Made by a program: the position numbers and the translations under genes
Assembly (NCBI GenBank): GCA_026413225.1
Contig: CM048553.1
Coordinates: 98,616,190 to 98,680,189, forward strand
DNA: 64,000 bases
Reading direction: 5' to 3'
Origin: Otis tarda
Taxonomy: Eukaryota; Chordata; Aves; Otidiformes; Otididae
The notes under the pieces: generated by a model
What the model was told of the DNA's origin: nothing
The model's database searches: none
The model's input: the letters and a program-made list of their open reading frames with translations, nothing else
In this document: positions 1 to 14,000 of the stretch, in pieces
Layout: the number at the start of each line of letters is the position of its first letter
How positions within the stretch are numbered: position 1 is the first letter of the stretch

Positions 1-1894
1 TAATTCCTGTTTTTCTGATGAGCAGGTTACAAATAGCAATTCCTAAATGTCAGGCTGAGTTATTTTTTTTCATAGGATGTGAAAATAGCAAAAGCTTCTT
101 AACCGTCACGCTATAGGATAAGGGAAAAACTAGATCTGAAGTTAGCATGAATTCAGGTTGTCCTTCAATATATATAGTAACTTGTCATATTTTTCAATAA
201 AGATTATTATGATTTGTGTCAAACACAAGGGATGGTCAAGAGTCCTCAGATACAGAAATAACAGTGCTGTGAACAAAAATTGAGTTGAATGCGTCAAATG
301 AATGCAAAAGAGGAGAATTAGGTAAATGTTATTCCAGAGACTTGAGAGAGCTGGTGTGTGCAAGTGCGGATAGTAGGAACTTTGACTATTACCTTTAAAG
401 GCAGGTGATGCAATCTGGATTTGGTATAAAAGATGGCATCTCACTTGAAGGATAGGAGTGTGTATGATGGGATACAGTACACAGGTGACAACAGTGGGAG
501 TGGAAAACTGGAGAGAGTCTGCTTATAGAGTTCCTCAGAGCTCCCTTGAAGCTAAGCTTCGTGTTGTCATTAACAACTGGCACACAAAGCAAGAGCACAC
601 CAATAGAAACTTTCTGGTGATATATAGGTCAGAAGCACTACCTGAACAGAAGAAATGATAAATGAACCAGAAGGACTGGGTTACATGAGGGAATGGTAGA
701 AGAGAGAAGAGGTGTATTTGTACAAAAAAGTCAGTGTACTTAGCAAGTAATAGCAATTTTTAAAATGTGAAATTCAATTAGGCAGTTGCAAACAATAATC
801 CTGCGATTCTCCTTCTGTGTTGCCTGTGTACTAAAGTTGTTGGAGAAAAAAACAAGTGTAATTTTTAGAGATACTAAGCTGTAGCAGAAGATACATGGCA
901 GTATTATAGTCTTTGAACAAGATCATTTGATACCTCATTCAGTTGACTTTATTTGTAGTTACTTCTGCTCAAGAAAGTGCAAATTGCAAGAGCTTCAGGG
1001 GCAACCTAAGCTATGGATTCCTTCCACTCATGTTTGAATTGGCCAAAACACCTCAGTTGTGCTTGCTTGAGGCTCTGGGTGGAGTCAGTAGAAAGCTAGA
1101 CATTCCAGCAGGACAAGCAACATCTTCTGTAAAAAGCCTCTTTAAATTGAGCAAGTGAAGAATCCGATCATCTGAATGTAGTTAAGTCCATGGACCAGAT
1201 AGATATGCAGGGATGTACCTGAGGGTCCTGAGAAGCAGTCTTGTGAAAGTGAGGCCATTGTCTGTCATGCATGAAAAGCCATGGTGTCTGCAGGAGGTTC
1301 TGTATGACTGGAAAAACACTGCTGTTAACCCATCTTGAAGAGAATCGGAGGAATTCTAGGTTGATGAGCCTCGGCTTGGTCCCTGGAAGGATCATGCAGC
1401 CCTTTGCTTGGAATTAATATGTGAACACGCAAAGGACAAGCAAGACATCAGCAAAGGTAGAATTGACTTTGAAAGTCTAGCATAAAGAGTGGTAGGTTGA
1501 TTGGGGGGTTCAGTGGTATCGAGGTTGTAGTATTCTCATGGCTTTCTAGCCTGACTTGGGGCTCATTAAATATAAAGTGATAAAACTGACGATAAATGGA
1601 AGTGTTGCTTTGCCAGCAGTCAGTTCACACAAGTACTTTCTGAAAGAGTTGAAAATAGGCAGTTCAAAACCTATGGATCAAATAAATACTTCTGGTGTAA
1701 CTGTGGTAGCACACCAATGTGCTCAGATCTGGTGAAATATTCTTAGCAAATCACAGTATTGCGGTTCACTGTCGTATTTAATTGTCCCTGACATTAAAGC
1801 AGTTTAGTCAAGGCTGGAAAGAGTAAGTTTGTTTTTTTGTTGTTTTGTTTTGGATTTCCGCCCCCCCCCAACTAATTTTCCCTCTTTCTTTTAG
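1..1894 (+). other. TEX10: TEX10 intron (partial)
   Basis: AT-rich intron sequence with no exon that fits TEX10. It carries an old CR1 fragment near 1185-1470 and a C run at 1861-1869 just before the acceptor. Confidence 0.7.
1185..1470 (+). mobile_element. CR1 LINE fragment, reverse-transcriptase region, old
   Basis: The order of motifs follows the CR1 ORF2 RT region: a stretch like 'gaccagat..', then TGACTGGAAAAA, a degenerate 'aactaca..ggttgatgagcct', then TCCCTGGAAGGATCATG and GGACAAGCAAGACATC. Many substitutions and indels break the frame, so this is an ancient copy truncated at both ends. Boundaries are approximate. Confidence 0.6.
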
Positions 1895-2070
1895 AAGTCG
1901 AAGTAAAGTTTTATCTCGTTGGTTGGCTGGCTTACCTCAGCAGCTTGCTCTGCTTGGCTTGAGAAACCCTGAGCTTTCCAATCAGCTGATTGATATCATT
2001 CATTCTGCTGCTTCTCGTTCAAACAAGGAATTATTGCAAAGTTTACAAGCCACAGCCGCTCGAATATATG
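1895..2070 (+). CDS. TEX10: TEX10 exon a (first in window)
   Basis: Acceptor is a pyrimidine tract ending in TTTTAG at 1894; donor is GTAAGA at 2071. The exon opens with the third base of a split codon and ends with the first base of one. It encodes window residues 2-59, with [13 protein letters not shown] and [20 protein letters not shown], an amphipathic helical stretch. The exon supplying the first two bases of its opening codon lies before base 1. Confidence 0.93.
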
Positions 2071-5000
2071 GTAAGACTTTTACATTACAGTGCACCGAGT
2101 TTTGTCCATCACTTGGCAGGGAAGTTGCAATACGTGGGAAACGCTGGTGTTTCCTAGGTGAATGTGGAGCCTATGCGTGTGGGGCCAGGGTGGAGATTGG
2201 TTCAGTCCCTTATAATAAAGGTTAAAATGCACTAAAGGCTAGCAAAAAGATTAGAACCTTTAGTTCAAGTTATCAGGGCTTTAATCTGATAGACCAGAAG
2301 CTTCAGTTTTTGTGAAATTGTTTCTGGTAGTAATTCCTTCTCCTTTTTTTGTCTCCTCCGTCATTTCATTGTTAGTTATATCGTCCTCAATATCACTTCA
2401 TCCCACTTCAGCAAGTGCTGTGGGCTCTTAACTAAGTAAGAGAAAAGAGTGGGGGTCCGTGAAAGATTGTCGGGGTGCGGAACTGCTGGGCAGCGCCGGC
2501 GTTTCCGCAGCGGGTGTGAGCGGGAGGGCCCGGCCCGCGCGTTGATGCCCTGTTGTCCGTCGGTGTGCCGGCAGATCCGCTGGATGGCACGCTGGTGCTG
2601 CTGCCGGCCGAGGCCCAGCGGCGCCTGGTGCAGCTGGTGTACTTCCTGCCCGGCCTGCCCGCCAGCCTCCTTGCCTGCCTCAGCCGCTGCTGCATCATGG
2701 GCCGGATGTCCTCCGAGCTGGCCGCCACCCTCATCGGGATACTCCACATGAGGTAGGATGCGGAACCTGCTTTCCTCTTTGCTGTTTTGTTTTGTTTGGG
2801 TTTGTTGTGTGGGGTTTTTTGTTTGGTTTTTTTTTGTTTTTGTTTTTTTTAAAGTGAACATTTATTCATGAAGCATGAACTTTTGTTACTGGTTTGCACA
2901 GAAACATCACTATAATGTACAAGAATTGGTGTCATGAAGAAAGTTTCCTTTACTCCTGCGCTTTCACTTCAGCTCTGTCTTTACAGTGATCAATTTTTTT
3001 TCCAATGCTGGATAACAAAATTGTATCAGTTACCTGTAAGGCTACATGGTATGGAGCACCCCCTACCCAGAACCTTATCACCAGAGGTTTTTGTTCTGCC
3101 ACTGATTGCTTTCCTTGTAAATTGTTTGACCTGACACTGTTTGTAGTGAAAAATAACCCACCAGCGTGTATCCTCATGTTCTGCTTTCTTTCAAGTTTTC
3201 AAAGCTCACTTTTTCTATAATTACCACCATAGCCTAGCAACTATGATTTGGCTATTGAAGTGTCTTGTTAGAAGTTATTCACGCTCTTGTTGGTTTTGTC
3301 CTGCCTTGAAAGAGGGTAGGTTTGCCTGTGAAGTCAGGGTGAGAGGCTGCTGTTCTACTGAAGTGAGTGTAAGACTTGCTGGGGTTTCACACGGATGTTT
3401 TGCTTTCATGCTTTTGGGAAAAAAAAAAACTTACTTTTCTCCATTGCTCAGTATTGTTGAACCTTGGATAAATAAGGAGGAATTAAGCTTATATGAATTA
3501 TGCCTGAAGGGATTGTTTTCATAATGCTTTTTGAAACTTAGAAGTTTTTTAATTAAAATATGACACAACACAATATACTGTCCAATACAGACCTGTTTTT
3601 ATTAGCTGTTTAACATATAAATAAGGTGACTAACACTGAAGTGATGGGGATGAAATTTTTAGTGTCCTATATAGAATGGGTTACTGCTATAAAAAAGGAA
3701 ATTTTGTCTAGTTTTGGGAAGGTGAACCTCAAATTTAACTTGTAAAAAAGAAAAGTTCTCTGCCATATACTGGAAATGCAGTGGCAAACCATAACCGTTC
3801 AAAGACAATAATTGTGAGAACTAAAGTCAATAATAAGTACCAAGATGCTTATTTTGTTGTTAGCTCTTACCGGATTTTCAGTGTGGGAGATTTTTATAGT
3901 AATTGTATAACTGTCTTCTAAGGATTATCAGAAAGCTACAGGCGAGTGTGGGCATTTGATGCTTTTGGCAGAAGATGCAAGAGGCAGCTGGAGGGCAATG
4001 TTCTTAAAAAAGTAGGTTACATCGTGACGACCGGAGGAGCAACTTCTCATTTTTCAGTGGTGCAAAGGAAGTATTCTGATTTTAATTTATGGCATTTGGA
4101 ACATGTTTTAAACTAAGTTGGATTCAGAGGTTGTGGATTACCTACCCAACAACTAAATCTGAAATAACTAAGTGAAATAAAAGTACTGATTTAATTATAC
4201 TAGTGTAGTTTCTTGTATTGATAAGTCCTAACAGGCCTTTGTGAAAGATTGCAAGTTCTGATGAAATTTGGAAAAGAGATATTACTCTTGTTTGAGCATG
4301 GGTTTTCTTTAATAAGGCTGTTCCCACTTCATTGAGAGGAATCAGTATTAAAAACAGGAACTTAAGCAGTTTTTTTCAGAAACACATCTGAAAATACTGC
4401 AAGTCCTTGTAAAGATTAAAATGAGTCTTTTGTAGACAAAGTGAATGCAACAGCATTGAAAATACATTCTCACCTACAGAGCCAACTTAAAAACTCATAC
4501 AAGTTTTAACAGGCTTACCGATGACACATTTTTTTAGCTGTGGCTCAGCTTCTTAGGTGAAATCTGTTTTGTGAAAGACTTTTTTTTTTTGTCATGACTG
4601 TAGACTTTTTTTTTATCCTTTAAACTTCATTCTAGGAAGGCTTAAAGAATTAGAAAATTTAGATGACGTCAGAAATGTTAGTGGCTGCTGAGGGATATGT
4701 CCAAAAATAAAAAAGTTGCTTTAGCAACTTAAGCATGCAAAGTTAGGGAAAAAAATATCAATTAATATTAACTTCTCAAGACCAGAAGAGTCTAATATAT
4801 CTTTTTGCTTGGAAAAGAGGTTGCACGCTTAAGGAAGCAGTAGCAGGTTTTCTAGATGTGAATCTTAGCTGGGCTTTACAGGCTTCATTATGGGCGTCAG
4901 CCTGTCGTGGCACACAGGAGACATGAACTAATTTTCCATCGCTTATCAGAAAAGCCAAGCTGGATTGTTGTATCCAGCTTTGTGGCTTGCTTTTAGATAA

Positions 5001-8000
5001 TGATGTGGACAAACTGGATTGAGTTTAAAGGAGAGCACACAAAGAACGATAGTCTGTAAATTGTGATAATGGGGAATGACTGACAAATTGGCATTGTTAG
5101 GTAAATAAGGCTGGGAAGGAGAGGGAACTGTGTGTGTAAAAGGCAGTTGAAAAGGAATGGGGGAATGCAGTTTCAGCAGGATTGGAAATATAGAACTTAA
5201 ATGCCAGAAAAACATCTGGTTTGAGTGCTAGCAAAATTTTCTAAAAGTGGAGATACATACAGGAATAGGCTGTGTTGGAATGGGGTATGAATATACTTCA
5301 CTGGGGATACTTAAGATCGGGCTGAACAAAATTATTTCGTGGATGGCAGAGGTAAAGCCTTGAAGGAAGTAGAGAGACTAGGTAACTTTGGTAATAATTT
5401 ACAGCTCTTGTGATTCTCAGAGTTAAAATGCAAGTCTTTGAAATGAGTGGTACTATAACAAAACCTATATTATTTCACAGTTCTGTGTCACAGTCTGGTT
5501 CGTGGGACACTTTGTGATTATGATAGTTTGGCATAGAAAAACTGATAGAAATCAGTCCATCGGGAGATGTCATTTATGAGTAACACCAATGTTGTCAGTA
5601 GATGGCACTGTGTTTCTTCCAGTGCATTCGTGTTTTATTTGATGAGGGGGTAGTTTTTGTACATTTCTTTTCTTCTATGCCACCTGCTTATCTGTCATGC
5701 TTTAAATAGGCTGCATTCAGGAGCATCAGAGGCTCACTGCTGTATTTGGTAATTGTTATTAATTTCTTTAAAAGCCTTTATTTCTATGTTATTCTTGACT
5801 GGCAGAGCATGTATGTTTTTACGTACATCTGAGAATGCACATATGTGCCTGCGTGTATTTTCCAGGAAGAGGCTACATTAAGGTGGATTTGATGAGAGTA
5901 CATATGGATGATAATGAGACTGCTGCAGTTATTTCAGGAACAATCATTATAAACTCAAGGAACTCATAGCTTTTCTGTGTGCATGTGTAAACTATAAAAG
6001 TAGATAGTAAATGTATCCAGATGGCTTAAACCACAGCCTTGTGATGGTATCAGGTGGTAACATTAAATTATAATTATTGCATGTTAACTTTTAGAAATTT
6101 TTGTTGATTAGAAATGAATTTTGAAGACGTTCAATAGTTTCCGCTTCTTATTTTTGCAGTGATGGAATTAATAGCTAGGTGGTTCTGCAGAAGCCCATTA
6201 AGTGGGCTCCGCATGCTGAGAGTGAAGATGATGTTGACAGTATTTCCATATATAATAGAAAAGTTTCTGAGCCTGTGAGGGTGATTATCTATACTATTAA
6301 ATTATTAGGATGGTTTGTCATGCTTTTGGTCTTTATTCACTAAAGCTTTACCAGTTAGCACAGGCCAAGGACCATTCGGAAAAGAAAGATGAAATGCAGC
6401 CACTCCATTTTGGATGCTGGTATGAACATGGCCAGATTTATGCTAATTGATCTCTGTGCCGATAAGCAGACTTTGCTACTGTTTGGGTCACTGGAACAGC
6501 TACAGCTGGTGAGTGTCAGGTTAAAACGAGGGACAGGAGGTGTTGTCTTGGCTTAATTTTGCTGCTGTTCTCATCTGGTGCCTGCCTTGTGCTTACTGTG
6601 TGGGATCTGAGATGTAAGTAATTTCAGTAAATCCAGGCAGGTAGGGTTCTGAGAGTTGGAAGCATGCCAGGGTTTTGCATATAAATCTTTCTCCCCATTC
6701 CTGTTCATACACAAACAGGTAAGGAAAGGTGTAGAGCAACAAGAGCGAAAAATCTGTAATGTCATACTGATAGAAGTGAGAGGCAATGGCTTCTTTGAAG
6801 GAGATGAGTTCTCTAAATCAGCTTTTGATTTAAGCCTTTGAGGAGCCTTTTGGAGACAAATGGAAGGGTGTGGGAAGTATTTTAGAAAGTCTTTGCATCA
6901 AATTTACTGGATGAATTTTTCTGTGGTCCTTAGGTGGTACTACTTAGATTGATATATTGAGGTAGACCATTCATCTTGATGCAGTGTGCCACATTCCTAA
7001 TAGCATTTATTGGAATAACTGATAAATAATCAAATAGTAATTCTCTGCTGATTAAAGATGAGTGGTTTAAGTACTGGGTGGGAGTATGTAACGTTTGACA
7101 TGAGTGGATCTTTGGTTTGAAATTCCAGTCAGCTTCATCTTGACAGTGGGCTTCTGGTGATTCCTTGAGGATGTGTATATGGACAGGTAGACAATTCTCT
7201 GCAGAAGTGAAGAAATGTATTAATCATTGGTGGTCTAGTAGGGACTAAGGTCGTAAACTTTAGCAGTATTATAGGTAAAGCTGGAAAGATTTTTTTTCTG
7301 GTGTAATCCCTCTTCACGTACTTTCTACATTTGTAGGTCAGCTAGGCTACTTCAGAATGGCTTTTAAAGGATTAGTGAGGCATATGTTTATTTTTGAGTA
7401 CCTTTTCAAGACTGGCTTCGAGGCAAGTCTTTTCAGTAAGTATGGAAGTGTATTAAATGTTGTAAATTCACCTTCTTGTGTGTGGTAGATTATCTTGCTT
7501 GTCTGACAAAACGGAGGTCTGCTGTTTATATACCAAAATCTATAGTGTAACAGCTGTAGAGGAACACCATTTTTCACCACTTCTTAGGTTCAGTGTTTTT
7601 GTTTGCTACTTCTTGATGGCTTTGCGGTGATTGAATGGCAGATATTCTTGCAAACATGTTTCTCTTTTTCCCTTCCCTTTTGTATAAGGTAGGATACTTA
7701 AGATTAATGTGTAATCTGTGTACTTACTGTGATGCATTTTATTCTATGAAGTATGGATTAAGAAATGCAGATTATGAGATTGTGATCAAATATATAAACT
7801 AAGAAGCTAATTGATGACTTTACGGGAAAAGTTCTGTCTCCTCTTAACATGTCTTGAGGTACAAATAAGGAAAGCCTATTCAGCTTAATTACATAAATGC
7901 AATTTATTTATGTGCCTTATGCATAATAGTTATTTTTTTAGAACTCTTTATCCATTGGAACAGTGTGTCTGGAAATTATTTCACTGTAATAGAGAATTGG

Positions 8001-11000
8001 ACACATAACATTTTACTGCCTAGATAAAAAAAAACAATGGGAGTTAATTTATAGCATTTCTCTCTTGAAGTAGAGTGTCCATAAATGAGGTCTCCAATGG
8101 CTTCAAATAGCCATTTCTTATTCTTGTGGGACTCTTCCCCTGCTGGGGTCTTGCAAAGGGTTGTTGTTTCTGTTGCTGTAGAAAAGGAGAAGGATGAGGA
8201 CCATATAAATAAAAGCTGAGTGCTCTCTCCCAGCAAGAAATAAATTATGTGGGAGGTCCTAGTTTTCACAGATTTGAGAACTCAGGGGGTAACTTACAAC
8301 AAGCAGAGTGCAACTGTAAATGGACTCTTTCCTTAAGAGGTAGTGCCTTTAAAATATTCTGTTACTTTCCAGACAATAATGAGGGAGCTCAACTGGCTCT
8401 CATCAAGCAGCCAGACTTAATTCCTGTTGGTTCCTACTATTTGCGGGAATTTGGTATTTAGAAAGAACTGGAATGGACATTTTAATGTCTCTTTGGTGGT
8501 ATAAGGTGTAAAATTCTATGTCTCCAGATATATTACCCAGAGATGTTTTAGGGTCATAATAGAGTTTAAAGTTTTCTGTATGTACGTCATTTGTAAGTAA
8601 ATACTTTTACTTTATTTAGTCATCCTACCTATATGATCTGCAGCCTTTGACGGTATAGCTTGAGGAGGCGCATTGAAGATGCAAAACATGGGTAACGAAG
8701 AGCCTATATACTACTTTATTAAAGACTTATTGAATGCATTATTGTAGACAAGAGAGAGAAAAACGTTATATTCCCAAAAAGTATTTGCAAGCTGGAGAAG
8801 AACCTATTGTGACCCATTATTGTGACTAGCAACATGGATAGAGCAATTAAATATGGTAATTCTTATACAAATGAAGTGTAGAAAAGATTTCAGAACAGGT
8901 TGGTTTTTTTTTAAGGAACACATAAATAAAATCAAAGTTTTACCAGAATCAGTTAAGTTTTTATTTAAAAAAAAAAAAGGAGAAAAAATACTTTCAATTC
9001 ATTACGAATGGTACCATGGAAAGTTAACTCGATACACCTTGCAGAATTAAGTCGAAAGCTTACATGTATAGGAAGGTGTAGTAATTATGAATGGGTTGCT
9101 AAGAAAAATGTAAGAATAGTAAGATCTGTCAAGTGCTTTTTCTGGTTGTATTTTCACACCCCTCAATTTAGAAACAAAAAACTAAGGAGGAAAGTATTAA
9201 AAGGGTAATGAAAACACTGAAGGCACTATTGAATATACTCTAAAAGAAGAGTGTGTTTTCAGAATGCTTGCATTTCCCTGACTGGGTGCTCCTGAGGATG
9301 AAGGGTAAGAGATTGATCTGTTTTTCTTGCTGCAAGGTCAGAAAGGATCCATAGTTCTTGAGAACTGGATCCTGGAGTGGATTACGGTGAATTCCTTCAT
9401 CCGCATCTGGTCAGCAAAGTTCCTTTTCCTTGGTCACTGTTATGTAAAGGTCTAGGACTTGAGGGAGAAGGCTAAGCTTGTGTTTAGGGACACAGCCCTT
9501 TACATTTGTCCCCAGGTGGTTGCTTGTAGTTTCATATTCCTAACCAAGGGGAGAAGAATTATGTTGCTGCACTTACAATTGCACTAGTCAGTAAATGCCT
9601 TTTGCTCATTAGTGAATGTTTCTTCCGATTTGTGCTCTCGTGTATAATGTGTAAGCAATTCTTTTCTTCAGACATCCTTTGCAACCGTGGAGCAAATGAG
9701 TAGCTGACAGGCTTACTTTTAACAATGCATAGCTCAAATTGTTGTTTTCTTAAAATAGGGTTCATATTTTTTTCCCCAAATCCCTGGTAATTCCTTGCAG
9801 ATGTTTATTGTATTTTGCCACATCTTGAAAAGAAAACATTTGATCCTTTAAAAGAGATAATGAGAGTTAAAGCAAAAAACTGATGCTAACAAACTGTTGC
9901 CTACATATGGTAACCTGTTAGAGGAAAAGTAAGATTAAAACTCTTCCCTTGCTTTCAGAGTTTATGTTCAGGACCTGTGCTACCTGGAGGTGTGATTGAT
10001 CAGATGGGTACAGGGTTGGAGAAGTATTCAAAGATACAATTTTTTTTTTTAAACAATTTTAGCTTAAATTTGTTGACAGTCTTGGTTCACTGTCTCTTCA
10101 AGAACTGGTATGCCAGTTGAGAGTGCTGATCCTCGTTAACAGTGTAACACGAAACTGATTTGATTAAGTTAATGCAGGAACCTGAGTTTATACTTTGTTG
10201 CAGTTGCGTTTCAATTTGACAGAAATTATTTTTCATTAAAGCTAAACAGGAATAAACTATGCCAAAGCTGAGATAAATATTGGCATAGGGCTTTTTAGTA
10301 TTTTAAAATAACACATTTTACAGTGGTGCAAGTACATGCGTACACTGGGGGAAGATGTTTTATATTTTTCTTCCATAAAGCTACAACGGTCCTAGTATGG
10401 TACTTGCATGTGGTTTTGCTCCTTCCAGTATATAGTGTTGTTTATACACACACAATTCCTGAGAATGAGGACATGGGAGCATTTGGAATGTATTGTAACA
10501 TACTCACCAAGCTCTCCACAATAGCCAATTGCATAATTGTTCCATTACCTCATATTTAAGAGGTGTTTTTATTTGTAACCACAATTTTAAATGGTTGTCA
10601 GACAGCACTGCTATTAGTTGTGCAGCTAGGTGTCTGTGTAAAACGTGAGGTGTTCATAACAATCCTATGGCTAGGAGGCTGGCTAGGAGACATAACTGTA
10701 CAGTGTTGTCCTAGCACGGTTTTATTCAGCAGAGCGGTGTTTCTGGACTCAGTGATTCCTGAGCAGTGTGCTGAAGAGTTTGAATGGAGTCCTCTTGGCT
10801 CTAGAGAAGGATGCGGCAGTATCCCTATGGAAGTCCCCTGCTCCTCATGAGTACTGAGCAGTAGCTGAACAGTTTTTTCTTGACAGATAAACTCCCTGGG
10901 CTGATATTAGACTCGCTATGTTGAGAGGTCATAGGTGGCATAGGTCATAAAAATACAAAGCTGACGTAAAGAGGGAACTTTTTCTTTACTCCCTTTCTGT

Positions 11001-14000
11001 GGATTATCTGTAAAGGCTTTTTCTCAACACAGTGGTTGATCACAGTGAAAGATTCACAAGAAGTAAGGGATATTATCCTGTACATCTGTGGTCCTGGGTA
11101 GTGTGGGAGAACTCAGCCCCTGTTCCATGCAGTGGAAACAACTTCTTTATGATCCTTGATTGCAGTGTCATTTTTCTGGCTGTTGTGGAAGAACTATTTT
11201 ACTCTGCCTCTTTAATTTTCAAGGCCTTAACTAAACTCCTGGCTAGGCAAAAAAAAGCTGCTCAATTGTATCCTAATGAGCTACAGAACATGCATCTGGA
11301 AGGTGGTGGTGTGTCACCTTCACGCTGTAGGGAGATGAACTGACTGAATAGCTTTGTCAAGAAAAAAAAAGGCAGGGCAGACTTGATTAGCTGTGTGCTG
11401 CTGTACTAGGTACATTGGTATACTGAATAATGTGAATGTTGTTAGTGGACATTGCCATCTCTCTTTCTGAGTTGTTCCTGCGTAGGCTGTACAGCCCAGT
11501 GCCAGCACAGATCTTGGGAACCTCTAGTGATGTCTGTCTTCCACTGTATGAACAGATGTGTTTTAGTTCTACCTGTCGTTTCCTACCTTTAAACCAGTTA
11601 TCTTTTGATATAAGGAACTTTGTTCCTACACTGTGGCTGCTTAGTTTTCTGGAATTCTTTTTTGTAGTTATTGTAGGATCTTCCGTATTCATGTGCACCT
11701 ACTCTTAAGAAGATTTCTAAGAGATATGTAAGGCAAAAATTACTTTTTTCAGAAACTATTTTGTCTGTTCCCAAGCACATCATAGGTATTCATGTGTCAG
11801 ATAATTTTATCCATTATTATACTGTGTATTAATTTGCCTACTGCAGGCATTAAAGTTACAGACCTTAGTTATGTGGAACTTATTTTTAAAAACAAAACCA
11901 AAAAAACCAAAAAACATCACCGCATTTGCCACTCCACAGCCTATATAGGTGTCGGGGACATTCTCAGATGGCAGGTTGCTCACAGCTGCTAGCTGTTCAA
12001 TGCATCCTTGCCTTTCCTTGGAGCTTCTTTGTGTGGTGAGTGCCATCTCGTCCTGGTAATTCCCTTCTGTTTTGTTGGGTTGCATATTATGTTGTGTGGG
12101 GCTGCTTGAAGCTACAACAGGTCTTCTTGAAGAGTCATTCTGGGATGGGAACCAGCACAGTTTCTTCTCTGATGATCAGAGATGGGCAGAATTCCTTTAG
12201 CATCTGTCCTATGGCCTTATCTTGCCTGAGTGCTGTTCTTATGCACAGGTTGTCTGCTGGGTGTACAGAATCTTGGGAAGTTTTCTGCTCCTGATGTGTT
12301 TGAAAGACACTTTTATTAGTAGTACCTCAGTGGTTAAAGCACTTGCTGAGGATGCAGAAAATCTGAGTTCACTGCCTTCATCTGAAGGGGAGGTTGATTT
12401 CCTATTTCCTAATACAGTGCCTTACTCATTGAACTATTTTGAGGACGTGTACTTAATTTAATAATATAGAAATAAATTGTATTAATTTTATTAGATTTTC
12501 ACTGAGTTGCAGCCTGGAATGCAGTTGGGTTTTGATCAGGAAATGAATGAATCAGCTGGTGGCTATGCCTATGAATATTTACATGTTCTCTGTGGAACAG
12601 AAGTATCAGTGGAAGAAATAGAGAGGAAACTCCTTTTAGAATTGTTTTATAATGTAGAATTAAAGAAACAGTTGTGGGAGGCCTTGGTTTGAATCTGTGA
12701 TCAATGACTGATAAAATAAATTTAAAATGGGATCACCTACCACAGTCTTAAGTTAAGTTAGGTGTCTTGGGCTATTCTCTTGCAAATGTTTAAATAATTC
12801 TGGAAAGCTTCAGGAACACCTTGCACTAGAATATTCTCTATTATGGCAGTGGAAGCACTTTATTGGAAGGTGAAAGAACTGAATTTTTAGTTTCCTTGAA
12901 CAGAAAACCTAGACCCTTGATCTTGTACTTCTTGAGTTCTGTAATGCTCACATTTATGAAGAAACGTGAGCATTCTTCTGCCTTAGAAGAACTGTGAATC
13001 TTGCATTTGTTTTTTCTTGTTTGACATTAAAAATACTTGAAGACTCAACTCAGGAGTTTTTGAGATTCATTACATTTTTTTCAATTTTATTGCTGAAGAA
13101 CAACAACAACAACAAAAATTAAAAACCCAACCCAGATTCTAAGCAAAACTTGCTGTGCTTCATAGATGCGTTGAGTTGGAGTTTGAACAGTGTATTTTAC
13201 AGGAGGACAAGTGGAAGGATAATTTCTAAACTGACTGCAGCAAGGTTCATCAGAGTTCTTCTACCAGAGACCTCTAAATTACCCAAAGGCTCCTTATGAC
13301 TGCATAAATCAAAACCAACACCCTAAACCTGCACCAGAAATCAATTGGTAGCTAGTTTAGGTCAGGAAGCACAAAGATAATAGTCTGTAGTTGAGAAATA
13401 ACCACTTGTGCACAAACTGCAGTTGTTTTATTTTGCAGCTGTGGTATAGACCAACCTGAAAATAACAGTGTGAACAAAAGCAGTGAGATCCGTCTGGAGT
13501 TAAAAGAAAAGTTAGCAGTGAGTGATAAAAGGAATGCATTGCACAGTTGCGGTGACTGAGAAATATTTGCTATGGTAATGGCAAGAGAAGCAGTGATTTT
13601 TAAGTTAATTAGATTCAGCTTTTCTTTTAATTCCATTTGGTGTACAGAGCAGGTTACCTAAAGGTGCAATTCTAAGCCTCAGCAGAGCGGTTCTCATGGA
13701 GAGCAGGTAACCTTATGGAAATTACAACATGTAATTCATCAGAGTTATTGTGGGTTTGGACTAGCTGACTGGAGAGGTCTCACTCATATGCAATTTGGTA
13801 GCAGATTCCCATTGTCAGTAAAAATTTATTCAAAAAAGAGAGGTTGTAATACACTTATTACCTCTCTTTCACCTATAAATCTGATTTTTTAAAGTTAAAT
13901 ATCTAACATGTAATTCAGAAGCATCTTGAAAACATTTTAAAAGTGCACATAGTTCTTAATTTTCCGTCATAGTCTTAATATATTAAAATACTGTTTTTTA

